Positions 35,088 through 46,606 of a DNA stretch of 64,000 nucleotides are shown piece by piece (the first letter of the stretch is position 1; each line of letters starts with the position of its first letter). Location of the stretch: positions 124,001 through 188,000 of the forward strand of contig CM024753.1 in the NCBI GenBank assembly GCA_014218235.1, in the 5' to 3' direction. The notes under the pieces are model-generated. The model saw only the letters and a program-made list of their open reading frames with translations. It did no database searches and was not told the DNA's origin. Made by a program: the position numbers and the translations under genes. This DNA is from Colocasia esculenta. Lineage: Eukaryota > Streptophyta > Magnoliopsida > Alismatales > Araceae.

Positions 35088-35318
35088 AATGGTATCAGAG
35101 CCTTATCCAGTCAAAAGTGCAGGCACTAAGTGCCACATAGGGTAAAATGCTACGCTATGGGAGCCACCTCTTGAGGCCATAATGGCGCAAAGTGATACAT
35201 AGTGGGAGCCACCTCTTGAGCTTGTGGGGGGCACCTCTAGAATCCTGTTTGCCTGGGGTTTGATTGTGTGCTATATGTGAGCAGCAACGAGAACGTCGCT
35301 TATATAAGAGGGGTAGAT

Positions 35319-35515
35319 TGTAACACCCCATATAAGAATATGTTAAATAGACTAATTAGTAAACTACCAACAACTCAGACTAGTCATTTTAAGAGCTCGA
35401 GCAAGAAAAGAACTATGAAGTTAAGCGTGTTCAATGGGAGTAGTCCCAAGATGGGTGACCTTCCTGGGAAGTCTACCAACTAGCACAGTTGTTGGGCCAG
35501 TTTGCTGGTTGGGTC
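35319..35515 (+). repeat. TRIM LTR 2, first part
   Basis: Begins tgtaacacccca after the purine tract and is cut at gggtc by the next element. The last six bases are found at 42231-42236. Confidence 0.85.
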
Positions 35516-36599
35516 TGTTGCCCAGTTGACAAGCCCAGAGGGGGGGTGAATGGGTCTTTTAAAATTATTCTACAAGATACCTGAAAACAAACAATATTCA
35601 CACAAACCTTCTTCGAAGGAGGTTAGTGACTGTTAGTTTAAGATATCAAACACACAAAGAAGATAATCACACAACACAAGATTTATTCTGGTTCGAACCT
35701 CCTTTCCTTAGGAGTCCTACGTCCAGTCTCTGAGCAACAACTCAGGATTCCACTAACTAGAGTACAGTCCCCCTAAGGACACAACAACACCCACCTCAGC
35801 TGGTCTTCCTTCACAACCGAAGGGAACAACAACACCCTGGATTCCTCACCAGGTCTTCCTTCACAACCGAAGGGAAACTACATCCTGGATACCACCAGGT
35901 CTTCCTTCACACCTGAAGGGAACAACAACTTAAAGAGAATTGAATGAAAATCAAGCCCCTAGATCAAGCTTTTGACAAGCCAAGATCTGAAGCAACTAGT
36001 GTTGAGAGCAAAGATCTAAAACAAAGCACACTCTCAGAACTACACTGGCTCTTTTAAAAAATCTATTACAGCACAGTGAGCGAAGAGCTGAAGGTGATGA
36101 GGAAAAGTATAAGGTTCGTGGCTCTAGACTTTCTTCAGAAGAATTTGAATGCTTGAACATGCGTTGTATGTCTTCTGTTCTTCTGACTTGTATTTATATC
36201 TTCAATTTGAAATCTAGACGTTGAAGTGTCTGTTGTCTCTTTCTTGAGTAGTCGTTAGACTGAATGACACCTGGAGTCTTGGAAGCTTCCAGTCAACAGT
36301 CTTTTGAGCACGCGAAAAGATGAGATCTTCAGAAATATCCTTTGGCTTCTATTTTGTTTAACGTTGTAACATGGAGCTGGATCAGAGGTCTGCACAAATG
36401 TCAATCTCAAATAGCAGACTGCTAGGCTGTCTCTGATGTCAGTCAACGTTAGTAGCAATAGACATGAAAATAGTAAAGCCAAATAGCTGAGTCTAAAACA
36501 CGTTATCAGAGTAAGCATGATAAAGGATGATATCGTCTGCATGCATGCAGAGAAGCGTTCAGATCTCATAAATGTAGGAGCGTCAGAGAGATATCTACG

Positions 36600-37743
36600 T
36601 GGACTTTGACCAGTCAACGCTTTTAATATGAATAAGATATCAAGTCAATATGAAATCGATGACTATATGACTTATGAAATCGTTATGAATAAGTCAGGTT
36701 GACCAAGTCGTTATGAGACAGAAGAAATCGTTGTGAGACACTTAACAAATCGTTATAGAAAGCAAATCGTTGTGTTCACTTATCAAGTCGTTATGAGCTC
36801 TAAAGAAATCGTTGCGTAAAAGCAAATCGTTGTGAGCGAGCAAGTCGTTGCGAGTTCTAAAGAAATCGTTGCGTAAAAGCAAATCGTTGTGAGCGAACAA
36901 GTCGTTGCGAGTTCTAAAGAAATCGTTGCGTAAAAGCAAATCGTTGTGAGCGAGCAAGTCGTTGCGAGTTCTAAAGAAATCATTATAACAACTTATGAAA
37001 TCGTTACAACAAGCAAGTCATTGCGAGTTCTAAAGAAATCGTTATGACAACTTATGAAATCGTTAACAAGCAAGTCCTTGCGAGTTCTAAAGAAATCGTT
37101 ATGATAACTTATGAAATCGTTACAACAAGCAAGTCGTTGCGAGTTCTAAAGAAATCGTTATGATAACTTATGAAATCGTTACAACAAGCAAGTCGTTGTG
37201 AATTCTAAAGAAATCGTTATGACAATTTATGAAATCATTACAACAAGCAAGTCGTTACGAGTTCTAAAGAAATCGTTATGACAACTTATGAAATCGTTAC
37301 AACAAGCAAGTCGTTGCGAGTTCTAAGAAATCGTTATGATAACTTATGAAATCGTTACAACAAGCAAGTCGTTGCGAGTTCTAAAGAAATCGTTATGATA
37401 ACTTATGAAATCGTTACAACAAGCAAGTCGTTGTGAATTCTAAAGAAATCGTTATGACAATTATGAAATCATTACAACAAGCAAGTCGTTACGAGTTCTA
37501 AAGAAATCGTTATGACAACTTATGAAATCGTTACAACAAGCAAGTCGTTGCGAGTTCTAAAGAATCGTTATGATAACTTATAGAGTCGTTACGACAGGCA
37601 AGTCGTTGCGAGTTCTAAAGAAATCGTTATGATAACTTATGAAATCGTTACAACAAGCAAGTCGTTGCGAGTTCTAAAGAAATCGTTATGACAACTTATG
37701 AAATCGTTACAATAAGCAAGTCGTTGCGAGTTCTAAAGAAATC
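36600..37743. repeat. ATCGTTA-core tandem array (about 59-bp unit)
   Basis: From about 36960 the unit is a 59-base string carrying aaatcgttatgataacttat, gaaatcgttacaacaagc and aagtcgttgcgagttctaaag. It is repeated about 12 times with small indels. Before that, 36780-36960 has a shorter variant unit. The (a/g)tcgtta/g core appears roughly every 20 bases. The array resumes at 41807-41960 beyond the nested element. Confidence 0.95.
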
Positions 37744-38095
37744 TGTTGCCCAGTTAGCTAGCCCAGAGGGGGGGGTGAATGGGTTATTAAAACTTTGATC
37801 TTTGATTGGAACCTGTTCACTAAAAGGATTACAACAACTTAAACGAAGATTAGAGTTAGAGAAAATGAGATAGCAAACACACAAAGCACAACCACAAGAC
37901 ACACATATTTTTATCCTGGTTCAGAACTCCTCTCCACAGGAGACCTACGTCCAGTCCCTGAGCAATACCTCAGGATTTCACTAACAAGGGTACAGTCCCC
38001 CTTAAGGACACTACAACACCCAGCTCAGCTGGTCTTCCTTCACACCCGAAGGAACAACACCCTGGATACCACCAGGTCTTCCTTCACACCAGAAG
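37744..38095 (-). repeat. 3' LTR remnant (last 350 bases)
   Basis: Matches 39793-40142 almost perfectly, then breaks at ccagaag|tgactat. Confidence 0.9.
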
Positions 38096-38464
38096 TGACT
38101 ATAACATGATGTTTTTGTTACTCTTTCAATATACTTAAAATTAGCTTTATAGGCTGTATTTTTCTTTAGGAACAAATCTTGGAGTTGGATACACCTTAGG
38201 TGGAATTATAGTTTCTGCATTTTCAGGTGGTGTGTAGCCTACACCATCTTTTCTCTTACCTGAGCGTCTAGCTCCTTTTAATATTAAGGGATTCTTACCA
38301 TTTGTAAATTTTTCTAATGTGCTTGCTAATTTCTCATTCTCTTCATTTAGATTTTTAATCTCTTTTCTTATTCATCTACACTTTCTTGTTTTTCTAATTT
38401 GTTATTTGTTTATTCTTAACTTTTAAGTCTTCACACAACAATTCATTTCTTCTTTTTAGTTCGA

Positions 38465-39791
38465 TTAATTACTTTCTAGTTCTTCATTTTCTGTTTTTAA
38501 GTCTGAGTTAGTGTTTTCTAAGCATGTATTATTCTTCTTACTAATCTTAAGTAGTTTAGACACCTCTTTATATTTGTCGTAACGTTCATTGAAGGCGCTT
38601 TCCAAATTGTCAAGATCTGAATCAGAATTATTACAAGAGTCGAAAGAAGAGTCAGAGGTTACCTTTTCTTCGATGTTGGCCATGAGAGCCAGGTTGGCTT
38701 CTTCTTCATCACTGCTTGAGCTTGACTCACTGCTGTTCTCCCAATCAGTTGCCATTGCCTTTTTCTTGTATCTTCTGAACTTCTTGGAGCTATCCTTCTT
38801 CTTGTGATCATTTTTCTTTAGCATTGGACAATCTGCCTTGATATGTCCAGGCTTTTTGCATTCATAACAGATGGTCTCCCCTTTCTTCATTTCTTTGCCA
38901 TCTGATCTTTTGAAGTCTTTATTTTTCTTAAAGTACCTTCTGCCGGATTGGAATTTTTTCTTCTTGGCCAGGATGCGTTGCAATCTCTTAGAGAGCATTG
39001 CTTCTTCATTTTCGCTGTCTACCTCACTCCCGCTAGAGCTTGCTTCTGATGACTCTTCTTCTGCTTTCAAAGCATTGGAGTGCTTCTTTCTGTTAGATGA
39101 TTCTCCTAGCCTTTCCATGTTGATCTCATGGGCCATGAGGGACCCGATGAGCTTTTCTACTGACATTCTCTTAAGGTCATTAGCTTCTTCGATAGCTGTG
39201 ACCTTTGGTGTCCATGAAGATGGCAAGGATCTGAGAATCTTTCTTACCATATCTGCAATCTCATAGGACTTTCCTAGACTGGCTAAACCATTGGTGATGT
39301 CAGTGAATCGACTGAACATCTGGGTGATTGACTCACCTGACTGCATTTGAAATCTCTCATACTGAGTGACAAGAATGTCGATTCTTGTCTCCTTTACTTT
39401 ATCTGTACCTTCGTATGTGATCCTAGCTTTTCCCACATTCCTTGGAGGATTTGCAGGCTGAGACTCTGTTAAACTCCTTCTTGCTTAGAGCACAACATAA
39501 AATGCTCTTGGCTTTACAGTTCAAGGAGATTTTCTTTCTGTCTTCATCTGTCCATTGTGCTTTCTCATTTGTGACAACCAGGTCACCTTCTTCTACTATC
39601 GACCAGATTTGATAGTTGTGGCCTTGTAGAAAATATTCCATTCTGGTCTTCCAATACGGATAATCTTCACCATCGAACAAAGGGGGTCTGTTGACTGACT
39701 GACCTTCGAAGTTGCCTTGGGCTGCCATTGATCTTTGCTCTTCAGATCGTTGGATCTTCTTCTTTGTCGAAGAGACTCGCTCTGATACCAC
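38465..39791 (-). pseudogene. Copia gag polyprotein with CCHC zinc knuckle, frameshifted
   Basis: Two overlapping frames. The first (39791-39423) begins a few bases after the PBS and carries PPLFDGEDYPYWKTRMEYF, the standard gag N-terminal region. The second (39436-38465, 323 codons) holds the UBN2-type gag core (TQYERFQMQSGESITQMFSR), a Lys-rich stretch and one zinc knuckle CYECKKPGHIKADC. An acidic/serine-rich tail and a coiled-coil end follow. A frameshift near 39423-39450 separates them. In this family gag packages the RNA. No protease or RT follows, because the pol region is deleted at 38096. Confidence 0.9.
39778..39790 (-). other. Primer-binding site
   Basis: Minus strand tggtatcagagcg, two bases inside the LTR end, complementary to initiator tRNA-Met. 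Confidence 0.93.
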
Positions 39792-39792
39792 T

Positions 39793-41801
39793 TGTTGCCC
39801 AGTTAGCTAGCCCAGAGGGGGGGGTGAATGGGTTATTAAAACTTTGATCTTTGATTGGAACCTGTTCACTAAAAGGATTACAACAACTTAAACGAAGATT
39901 AGAGTTAGAGAAAATGAGATAGCAACACACAAAGCACAACCACAAGACACACAGATTTTTATCCTGGTTCGGAACTCCTTTCCACAGGAGACCTACGTCC
40001 AGTCCCTGAGCAATACCTCAGGATTTCACTAACAAGGGTATAGTCCCCCTTAAGGACACTACAACACCCAGCTCAGCTGGTCTTCCTTCACACCCGAAGG
40101 GAACAACACCCTGGATACCACCAGGTCTTCCTTCACACCAGAAGGGAACAACATAAAGAGAGGATTGAAAGACAAGCCTCTAGATCAAACTGCAACAAGC
40201 AATGATCTGAAGGACCTAGCACTGAGAGCAAAGAATCTAAATCTAGGCTCACTCTCAGAACTACACAAGCTCTCTTCAAATGATCTTTCACTAGCTAGTA
40301 GAGAGCAAAAGAGCAAAAGCTAAGAGGAATGAAGTTTTCTGCTCTACACATTTCTTCAGAAGAATTTGAATGCTTTTCTTAAACGTTATTTTGCTTCTGT
40401 TCTTCTGACTTGTATATATATCTTCAATTTGAAATCTAGACGTTAAAGAGTTCGTTGTCTCTCTTTTAAGTAGTCGTTAGACTGAATGATATCTGGAGTC
40501 TTGGAAGCTTCTAGTCAACAGTCTTTTGATTACTTGAGCACGCAAAGAGATGAAATCTTCAAAGATATCCAACGGCTTCTATTTGATTAACGTAGCACCA
40601 TGAAGCTAGTTCAGAGGTCTGCACAGGTGTCAATCTTAAATAGCAGACAGATAAGCTATTTCTGATGTCAGTCAACGTCAGTAGCAATAGTCATGAAAAT
40701 AGTAATGCCAAAAGACTTAGGTCTAAAAAAAAAAACGTTATCAGAGTAGGCACGTTAAAGGATGATATGGTATGCATGCATGCAGAGATACGTTCAGATC
40801 TCATAAATGCAAAAGTGTCAGAGAGATGTCTACGTGGACTTTGACTGGTCAATGCTTTAAGATGAATAAGATATCAAGATATGAAATCGATGACTGTATG
40901 ACTTATGAAATCGTTATGAGTCATAGCAAATCGTTATGAACACTTATCAAGTCGTTATGAACTCTAAAGAAATCGTTATGATAACTTATGAAGTCGTTAC
41001 AACAGGCAAGTCGTTGCGAGTTCTAAAGAAATCGTTATGATAACTTATGAAGTCGTTACAACAGGCAAGTCGTTGCGAGTTCTAAAGAAATTGTTATGAT
41101 AACTTATGAAGTCGTTACAACAAGCAAGTCGTTGCGAGTTCTAAAGAAATCGTTATGATCACTTATGAAGTCGTTACAACAAGCAAGTCGTTACGAGTTT
41201 CAAAGAATCGTTACGAGAACTAAAGAAATCGTTACGGCTAGCAAGTCGTTACGAGTTTCAAAGAAATCGTTACGAGAACTAAAGAATCGTTACGGCTAGC
41301 AAGTCGTTACGAGTTTCAAAGAAGTCGTTACAAGAACTAAAGAAATCGTTACGGCTAGCAAGTCGTTACGAGTTTTAAAGAAATCGTTACGGCTACCAAG
41401 TCGTTACGAGTTTCAAAGAATCGTTACGAGAACTAAAGAAATCGTTACGGCTAGCAAGTCGTTACGAGATTCAAAGAAATCGTCATGATAACTTATGAAA
41501 TCGTTACGACAGACAAGTCGTTGCGCCTTCAAAAGAAATCGTTGCGATGTCTTATAGAATCGCTATGAGATCTTTACGAAATCATTCTGATTATCAATAG
41601 AAGTCTATATGAATATGAAGAGGTTGATACAAAGACTTGGTCAAGACATGAAATGAGACTTTACCTGATTATCTTGAACTTTCTTTTTGCTTTTACTTCC
41701 TGTCCTCAAGACTCAAGTAATTCATTAGTAATGTTTTGTTAATCATCAAAATTAATATATAAATAAATGAGTTATTTTATATGGGGACAGTTTGGTCATC
41801 A
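39793..41801 (-). repeat. 5' LTR of the gag-only element
   Basis: 2009 bp, from tgatgacc at 41801 to gggcaaca at 39793. It contains its own ATCGTTA-core array (about 40880-41590), whose unit includes a gttacggctagcaagtcgttacgag variant not seen in the neighbouring LTRs. Confidence 0.9.
40880..41590. repeat. ATCGTTA-core tandem array, second subfamily
   Basis: First half has the 59-bp unit with aacaggcaagtcgttgcgag. Second half switches to a ctagcaagtcgttacgagtttcaaag unit of about 60 bases, so two higher-order units are joined in one LTR. Confidence 0.93.
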
Positions 41802-42236
41802 AAATCGTTATGATAACTTATGAAATCGTTACAACAATCAAGTCGTTGTGAGTTCTAAAGAAATCGTTATGATAACTTATAGAGTCGTTATGACAGGCAA
41901 GTCGTTGCGAGTTCTAAAGAAATCGTTACGGTGACTTATGAAATCATTACGACATCGACTTGTTTGAAACAACATGACTTTTCAATCTTATAAGGAAATC
42001 GTTATGAATTTCAACAGAAATTGATATGGACTTAGAGAAATATCATGTTGAAAAGATTAAAGCTTCAGAGAAGTAATGCATACCTTTATTGGCTTGATTG
42101 ACCTTGGTATTTTTCCTGTACTTTAAGACTTAGAAATATTCATTAGACATTATTTATAAAAACTAGTTTAGTTTTGTTAATCACCAAAAATACATTAAAA
42201 TTTCATGGGGACAGACTGATCATCAGGGTCGTCACA

Positions 42237-42475
42237 TAGGGAGACAAAGAAAGGGGGAGAGGAAGAGAAAACATAAGGGGGGAGAGAGAGCAATGAGAAA
42301 GAGAGAATGAGAGATAAAGATAGAGTGCGAGGGGGAGATAGAGAGCACACATAGAGAGGAGAGACAACGCATGAGAGAGAGCACACAAGAGAGAGTACAC
42401 ATGAAAGAGAGATGAAGAGGAGAGAGAGAGCATCAGATAAAGATGCACAAGAGAGAGATATCTATAGGAGAGAGA
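42237..42475. repeat. GA-rich tract
   Basis: Purine-rich low-complexity sequence that continues the tract at 34725-34882 once the TRIM and its insertions are removed. Confidence 0.85.
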
Positions 42476-42485
42476 GACCTAATTG

Positions 42486-42800
42486 TATAATCTAAGAGTT
42501 ATTTGTGTAATTTAGACTAATTGTACAATTTATGGGCCTATTTGTGTATCGAGGTTAATTATATAATTTGGAGTCAAATTGTGTAATTTGAGAGCTAGTT
42601 ATTTAACTTGGAGCCTAATTGTGTAACTTGGATGCTATTTATGTATAATCTAAGAGTTATTTGTGTAATTTAGACTAACTGTACAATTTATGGGCCTATT
42701 TGTGTATCGAGGTTAATTATATAATTTGGAGTCAAATTGTGTAATTCGAGAGCTAGTTATTTAACTTGGAGCCTAATTGTGTAACTTAGATGCTATTTAT
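42486..42800. repeat. 158-bp direct duplication of a GTGTAA minisatellite
   Basis: The block starting tataatctaagagttatttg at 42486 repeats at 42644 with only a few changes. Within it, phrases like ttgtgtaacttggagcctaa recur every 17-25 bases, so this is a higher-order duplication of an older minisatellite. Confidence 0.9.
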
Positions 42801-43339
42801 GCAATTTGGGGCAAATTATGTAAGTTGGACCCTATTTGTATGAGTTTAGCTAATTATGTAAAGGAATTTTCTAAATAATTTTATTTTAATAAATATTTAC
42901 TTAAATATATCTACCGCAAATTAATTTAGAAAATAGTGCCTAGTTTTTGCTAATTGTACAAATTTGTCTCATCTTTTTTATATTTATTATTTTTATGTCA
43001 TATCACCAATCCCATGGAGAGAAGAGAGAGAGAGAGAGAGAGCCAGCACTCCCAATGATGCTCACAATGGCAAGAGGAGAGAGAGATCATGGGGGAGAGA
43101 AAGAAAGAGAGAGAAGTGCTCACGGTAGAGATCTTAAAAGAATAAAGTTTTGTATATATACTCATAATTAGATGATTTAATTAGAATTCTAAATTTTGAA
43201 GGTCAAAAATTATGAAAAAGACATGATTATGAATATTCTTGATTTTAGATGAATTTTGACATATACCTAAAATTTGAATGTTTGTGTATGATTGTACAAA
43301 TGAAATAAATGTTAAGTGGTTGTTCATGAGGGGTTTATA

Positions 43340-43830
43340 ATTGTACAAAGTGTGTAAGCTACAGTAAATTTGTGTAAGTTACACAATATCAGTGTAAGCG
43401 GTAGAGAAAGTGTATAAGTTATACCGAGTTAGTGTAAACTGTAAAGAAAATGTGTAAATTTATTGAAATTGTGTAAGTTACATGAATTTGTGTAAGCTAC
43501 TAAAAATGTGTAAGTTATGTTGAATTAGTGTAAGCTAAAATGAGTTTGTGTAAGCTACACTAAAAGTATGTAAGTTACTGAATCAGTGTAAGTTACATTG
43601 AAATTGTGTAAGTGTTATTGAATAGTGAGTTACATTGAAAGTCTGTAAGTTACACTGAATTAGTGTAAGCTACAGAGAATATGTGTAAGCTATATAGAAA
43701 TTGTGTAAATTATACTGAAATTGTGTAAATGTCACTGAATTAGTGTAAGTTACACTGAAAGTTTGTAAGTTACATTGAATTAGTGTGAGCTACAGAGAAT
43801 GCATGTAAGCTATATAGACTAAATTTAATT
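43340..43830. repeat. GTGTAAGTTAC minisatellite in the loop
   Basis: About 25 copies of tgtgtaagttaca(c)tga / agtgtaagctac, spacing 15-22 bases, with gtaagttac giving local palindromes. Confidence 0.9.
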
Positions 43831-44315
43831 TAAGTTGCATGCGATGTATGTGTCGCCTTGTCTGCAACGAGTCATTACGTGCTTTGCCATCGCCTTCCTC
43901 TATCTCGCTTACGCCATCTTTTGAATCTAAAATATGAATTGTTCATAATTAACATTTAAATTGTTAATAATTAATCAAATTAATATCATGAAATTTAAAC
44001 CACTTATGAAATATGCCATGTTTGTCTCAGAGTTAATTACTATCATTAATTAAATTTAAAAAAATAATATAAAATAATGTATTTATTTAATAATTTAAAA
44101 AATACACCATCTTCTTAAAAAATTAATTTTGAGATGATTTGAAATTTTAAAGTTTCATGCATGTGTCAAAATTCATTTAAAGTTAGTAGGATTCTTAATT
44201 ACATTTTTTAGAATTTGTAACTCCCCAAATTTAAAGTTTTAATCAAATCATCTAACTAAGGGTATATATACAACATCTGATTTATTAAGGTCGCTAGACA
44301 CCGCACAAATGCAAA

Positions 44316-44555
44316 GTGGCTTCTTCTTCCCTTGCACCTCTCTCTCTCTCTACACATCTCCCCCTAAGTGCCTCTCTCTCCGCCCCCCATTTTCTCTCTC
44401 TCCTCCCTCACATACACTTCTCTTCCCCTAAGGTGCTTCTCTCTCTCCCCCATGCATTTATCTCTCTCTCCCACTGTGCTCTCTCTCTCACTACTCTCTC
44501 TCTCTCTCTCTCTCTATCTCCCTCTCTCTCTCTCTCTCTCTCTCTCCGCTCTTTC
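44316..44555. repeat. CT-rich microsatellite tract
   Basis: Mostly (CT)n and C/T-rich sequence, interrupted at 44555 by the solo LTR and resuming at 46607. Serine/leucine-rich open frames here are artefacts of the repeat. Confidence 0.9.
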
Positions 44556-46606
44556 TGTAGTGTTTCTCTTCGTTCAAACCCAATACCTAATAACGAGTCT
44601 GAAATGACTCTGCCTCCCGCGAACAGGCTGAAACCTCACTAGGGATACCATTACTCAAGTCTATGAGACATAAAAGAAAACTCCATTAAAACACACATAG
44701 AATCGCATACTTTATACAATCTCACCCCTATTTACATAAAGTTTATATAGCAAGTTCTCATTAAGTCAAAGAAAACAAAGTACGTCAACCTGGGACATAT
44801 CCCGAGGTAAAACAGGAAGTACATTACACTACTGGTAGGGGAGACCCCCTCCGTTACAGTGCGGCTCAAAACTAGACAAGAAACGGAACCCTCTTACTCT
44901 CCGTCACCGGAAAGGGGAAAGTAGGGGGGTGAGTCTCGCAAGTCACCAGCTCAGTAGGGGAAAACTCTCCAAAATAAACACACCACAAACACACGAGGAG
45001 GAGGAGTGAACAACTTATATAACTAATCAATTAATAGAGTTAAACATATGCTGAACTATATACTGCAATTAAAAGTAGACAAGTAGTACTGAGCACTAAT
45101 AAATAAATAGCAAACCATGTACAGGGTACAAGCTAAAAGAGAACAACGTTACACTCAGGTCGTGAAGTCTGATCACGACACCAGCTACTAACCTGCACAA
45201 ACACATAGGAAAACCTCTCAGTCTCATAGTCACAGACAACAAGTCTAACTGCGGCTCCACCTCTGCAAAACAAGAATTATGGAGTCCAACCAACACCACC
45301 TGCTAGCTACCAAGCTGCAGATCCAGTCTGACACACCTCTAGGATTTCGGAGTCCCTAAAGTGCGGTTGTGGAACACAGGACTAGATGGGGACCATTATA
45401 TATATGATGTTCCCGTTCCTACAAGCGACTGAGCAAAAACCAACCACATCACTGCCCCACTGACATCTTTCCCTCAGCCGACATACAACTCGACAAACGA
45501 GTGAGGGTGTCCAAGAAGATGACATAGATCTTGATGGTACATACAGTAGGGGACAACCCCGAGTACAACGTGCCTGACTCACAAGAACCTAAGGTACCCG
45601 ACTAAAAGGCAACCATGGTAAACGTGGTACTACCAAGTCCAATCTCACACTCAAACCACGTAAACATGATGTCTATACCTTACTGTGTGACCATGAACCT
45701 TTATTAATAGCCAAATACCATTAACCATGGTCTATAAGACCCACAATCCTCCAACATGACCATTAAGCCTCGGAACATAGAACGCATTGAGATTAGGTGT
45801 CGCGTTCAGAACGTGACGCCCCGATATAGCGCATTCAGATGTGAATGCATCGGGTTAGTCCGTCGCATTCAGAACATGACCATGGAGTCCGTCGCGTTCA
45901 ATATAGAATATTGGTCCAGAAAACTTGCACCAGAAACTCCACCAAACTCACTACTTAACTGCTATGATCAATTACAACATCATAAACCATTACCCTACCA
46001 TACATACACCTACTAGAACCTTTTACATGCATCAAATCCATCAAATATACAAAACTAAGATGAACCAAAGAGAATCTCCCTACCAACACGAAGAAGAATT
46101 CCAATCAATTGGCATTTCTCATGCTCCGTACAACCTCCTCACGCCAAGAACATGCCGAACCACAAGCTTTAGAGTCAAATCACCCAGAAAGTTTCAAAAC
46201 TCCTTCCCTCCACTGAAAAGCTTCCTTCTCTGTTTGGCCGACCTAAAGTCATTTAGCAGTTGGAATCAAGAACACGACGTAGCAGGCCGTCGCTTAAGAA
46301 CGCGACGTTCCAGGCCGACGCGTTCCCGAAAATCGACCACCATGCGTCAGCCATGCATGCGTCATGTGTCTCTCATGTAGTTGAAAACCGAAAACAAGCG
46401 TGAGGATCGAACGCGATGTAGGTGGGGAACGCGTTTGAATGCGACGCCCTCCCCGTCGAATTCTCAACAGAGAACCAGTGAGACTAGTGGTCCGTATTTC
46501 GGCCCACAACACCCATCACGACCAGCCAAACCTCAAAACTAAACCAAGGCCACAAACATTGGCCCACAAGCCACCAAACTACAATCCGAACGGTCATAAT
46601 GTTACA
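44556..46606. mobile_element. Solo LTR (2051 bp) with ctttc target duplication
   Basis: Begins TGTAGTG and ends GTTACA. The 5-bp ctttc flanks both ends (44551-44555 and 46607-46611), and the CT tract resumes exactly beyond it. There is no internal gag-pol and no second LTR in the interval. It contains repeated cgtcgcgttcagaac / gacgcgttc motifs at 45790-45905 and 46270-46460. A Ty3/gypsy origin is likely from the length and the GTTACA end but not proven. Confidence 0.85.

Larger units (their letters stand above)
37744..41801 (-). mobile_element. Sirevirus-like copia element with gag only (pol and most of 3' LTR deleted)
   Basis: Inserted into the tandem array of the solo LTR, with an exact aaatc duplication (37739-37743 and 41802-41806). 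Minus-strand order: 5' LTR 41801-39793 (2009 bp), PBS, gag, then at 38096 an abrupt join to the last 350 bases of the 3' LTR (38095-37744). The 350-bp piece is nearly identical to the matching part of the 5' LTR, so the insertion is young; a single deletion removed pol and the rest of the 3' LTR. The LTR end sequence (tgatgaccaaactgtcccc) differs from that of the surrounding solo LTR, showing two subfamilies. Confidence 0.88.
35516..42225 (-). mobile_element. Sirevirus-like solo LTR inserted in the TRIM, itself interrupted
   Basis: On the minus strand it starts tgatgatcagtctgtcccc at 42225 and ends ctgggcaaca at 35516, with an exact gggtc duplication on both sides (35511-35515 and 42226-42230). 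Removing the nested element at 37744-41801 leaves one LTR of about 2.65 kb with no internal region, so it is a solo LTR. It has the same ends as the LTRs at 53432 and 61802. Its U3 side is filled with a 59-bp tandem array. Confidence 0.85.
34883..42236 (+). mobile_element. TRIM element, second LTR split by a later insertion
   Basis: The first LTR (34883-35087, 205 bp) is followed two bases later by a PBS, tggtatcagagcc (35090-35102). Then come about 200 bases of non-coding interior, a purine tract (aagaggggtaga, about 35305-35316) and the second LTR. The second LTR runs 35319-35515 and, after an inserted block with gggtc duplication, finishes with gtcaca at 42231-42236, giving 203 bp. TRIM length without the insertion is about 640 bp. 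Flanks are gaggg and taggg (four of five bases). TRIMs carry no genes and depend on other elements. Confidence 0.85.

Noticed and set aside
38589..39266. Plus-strand ORFs of 72 and 131 codons
   Set aside because: Antisense to the gag ORF, which has the zinc knuckle and gag core.
35516..42225. One complete Sirevirus-like element with two LTRs
   Set aside because: The aaatc duplication and the differing LTR ends show that the inner gag-bearing element is a separate insertion within a solo LTR of another subfamily.
44316..44642. 108-codon Ser/Leu-rich ORF
   Set aside because: Encoded by a CT microsatellite and crosses the start of a solo LTR.
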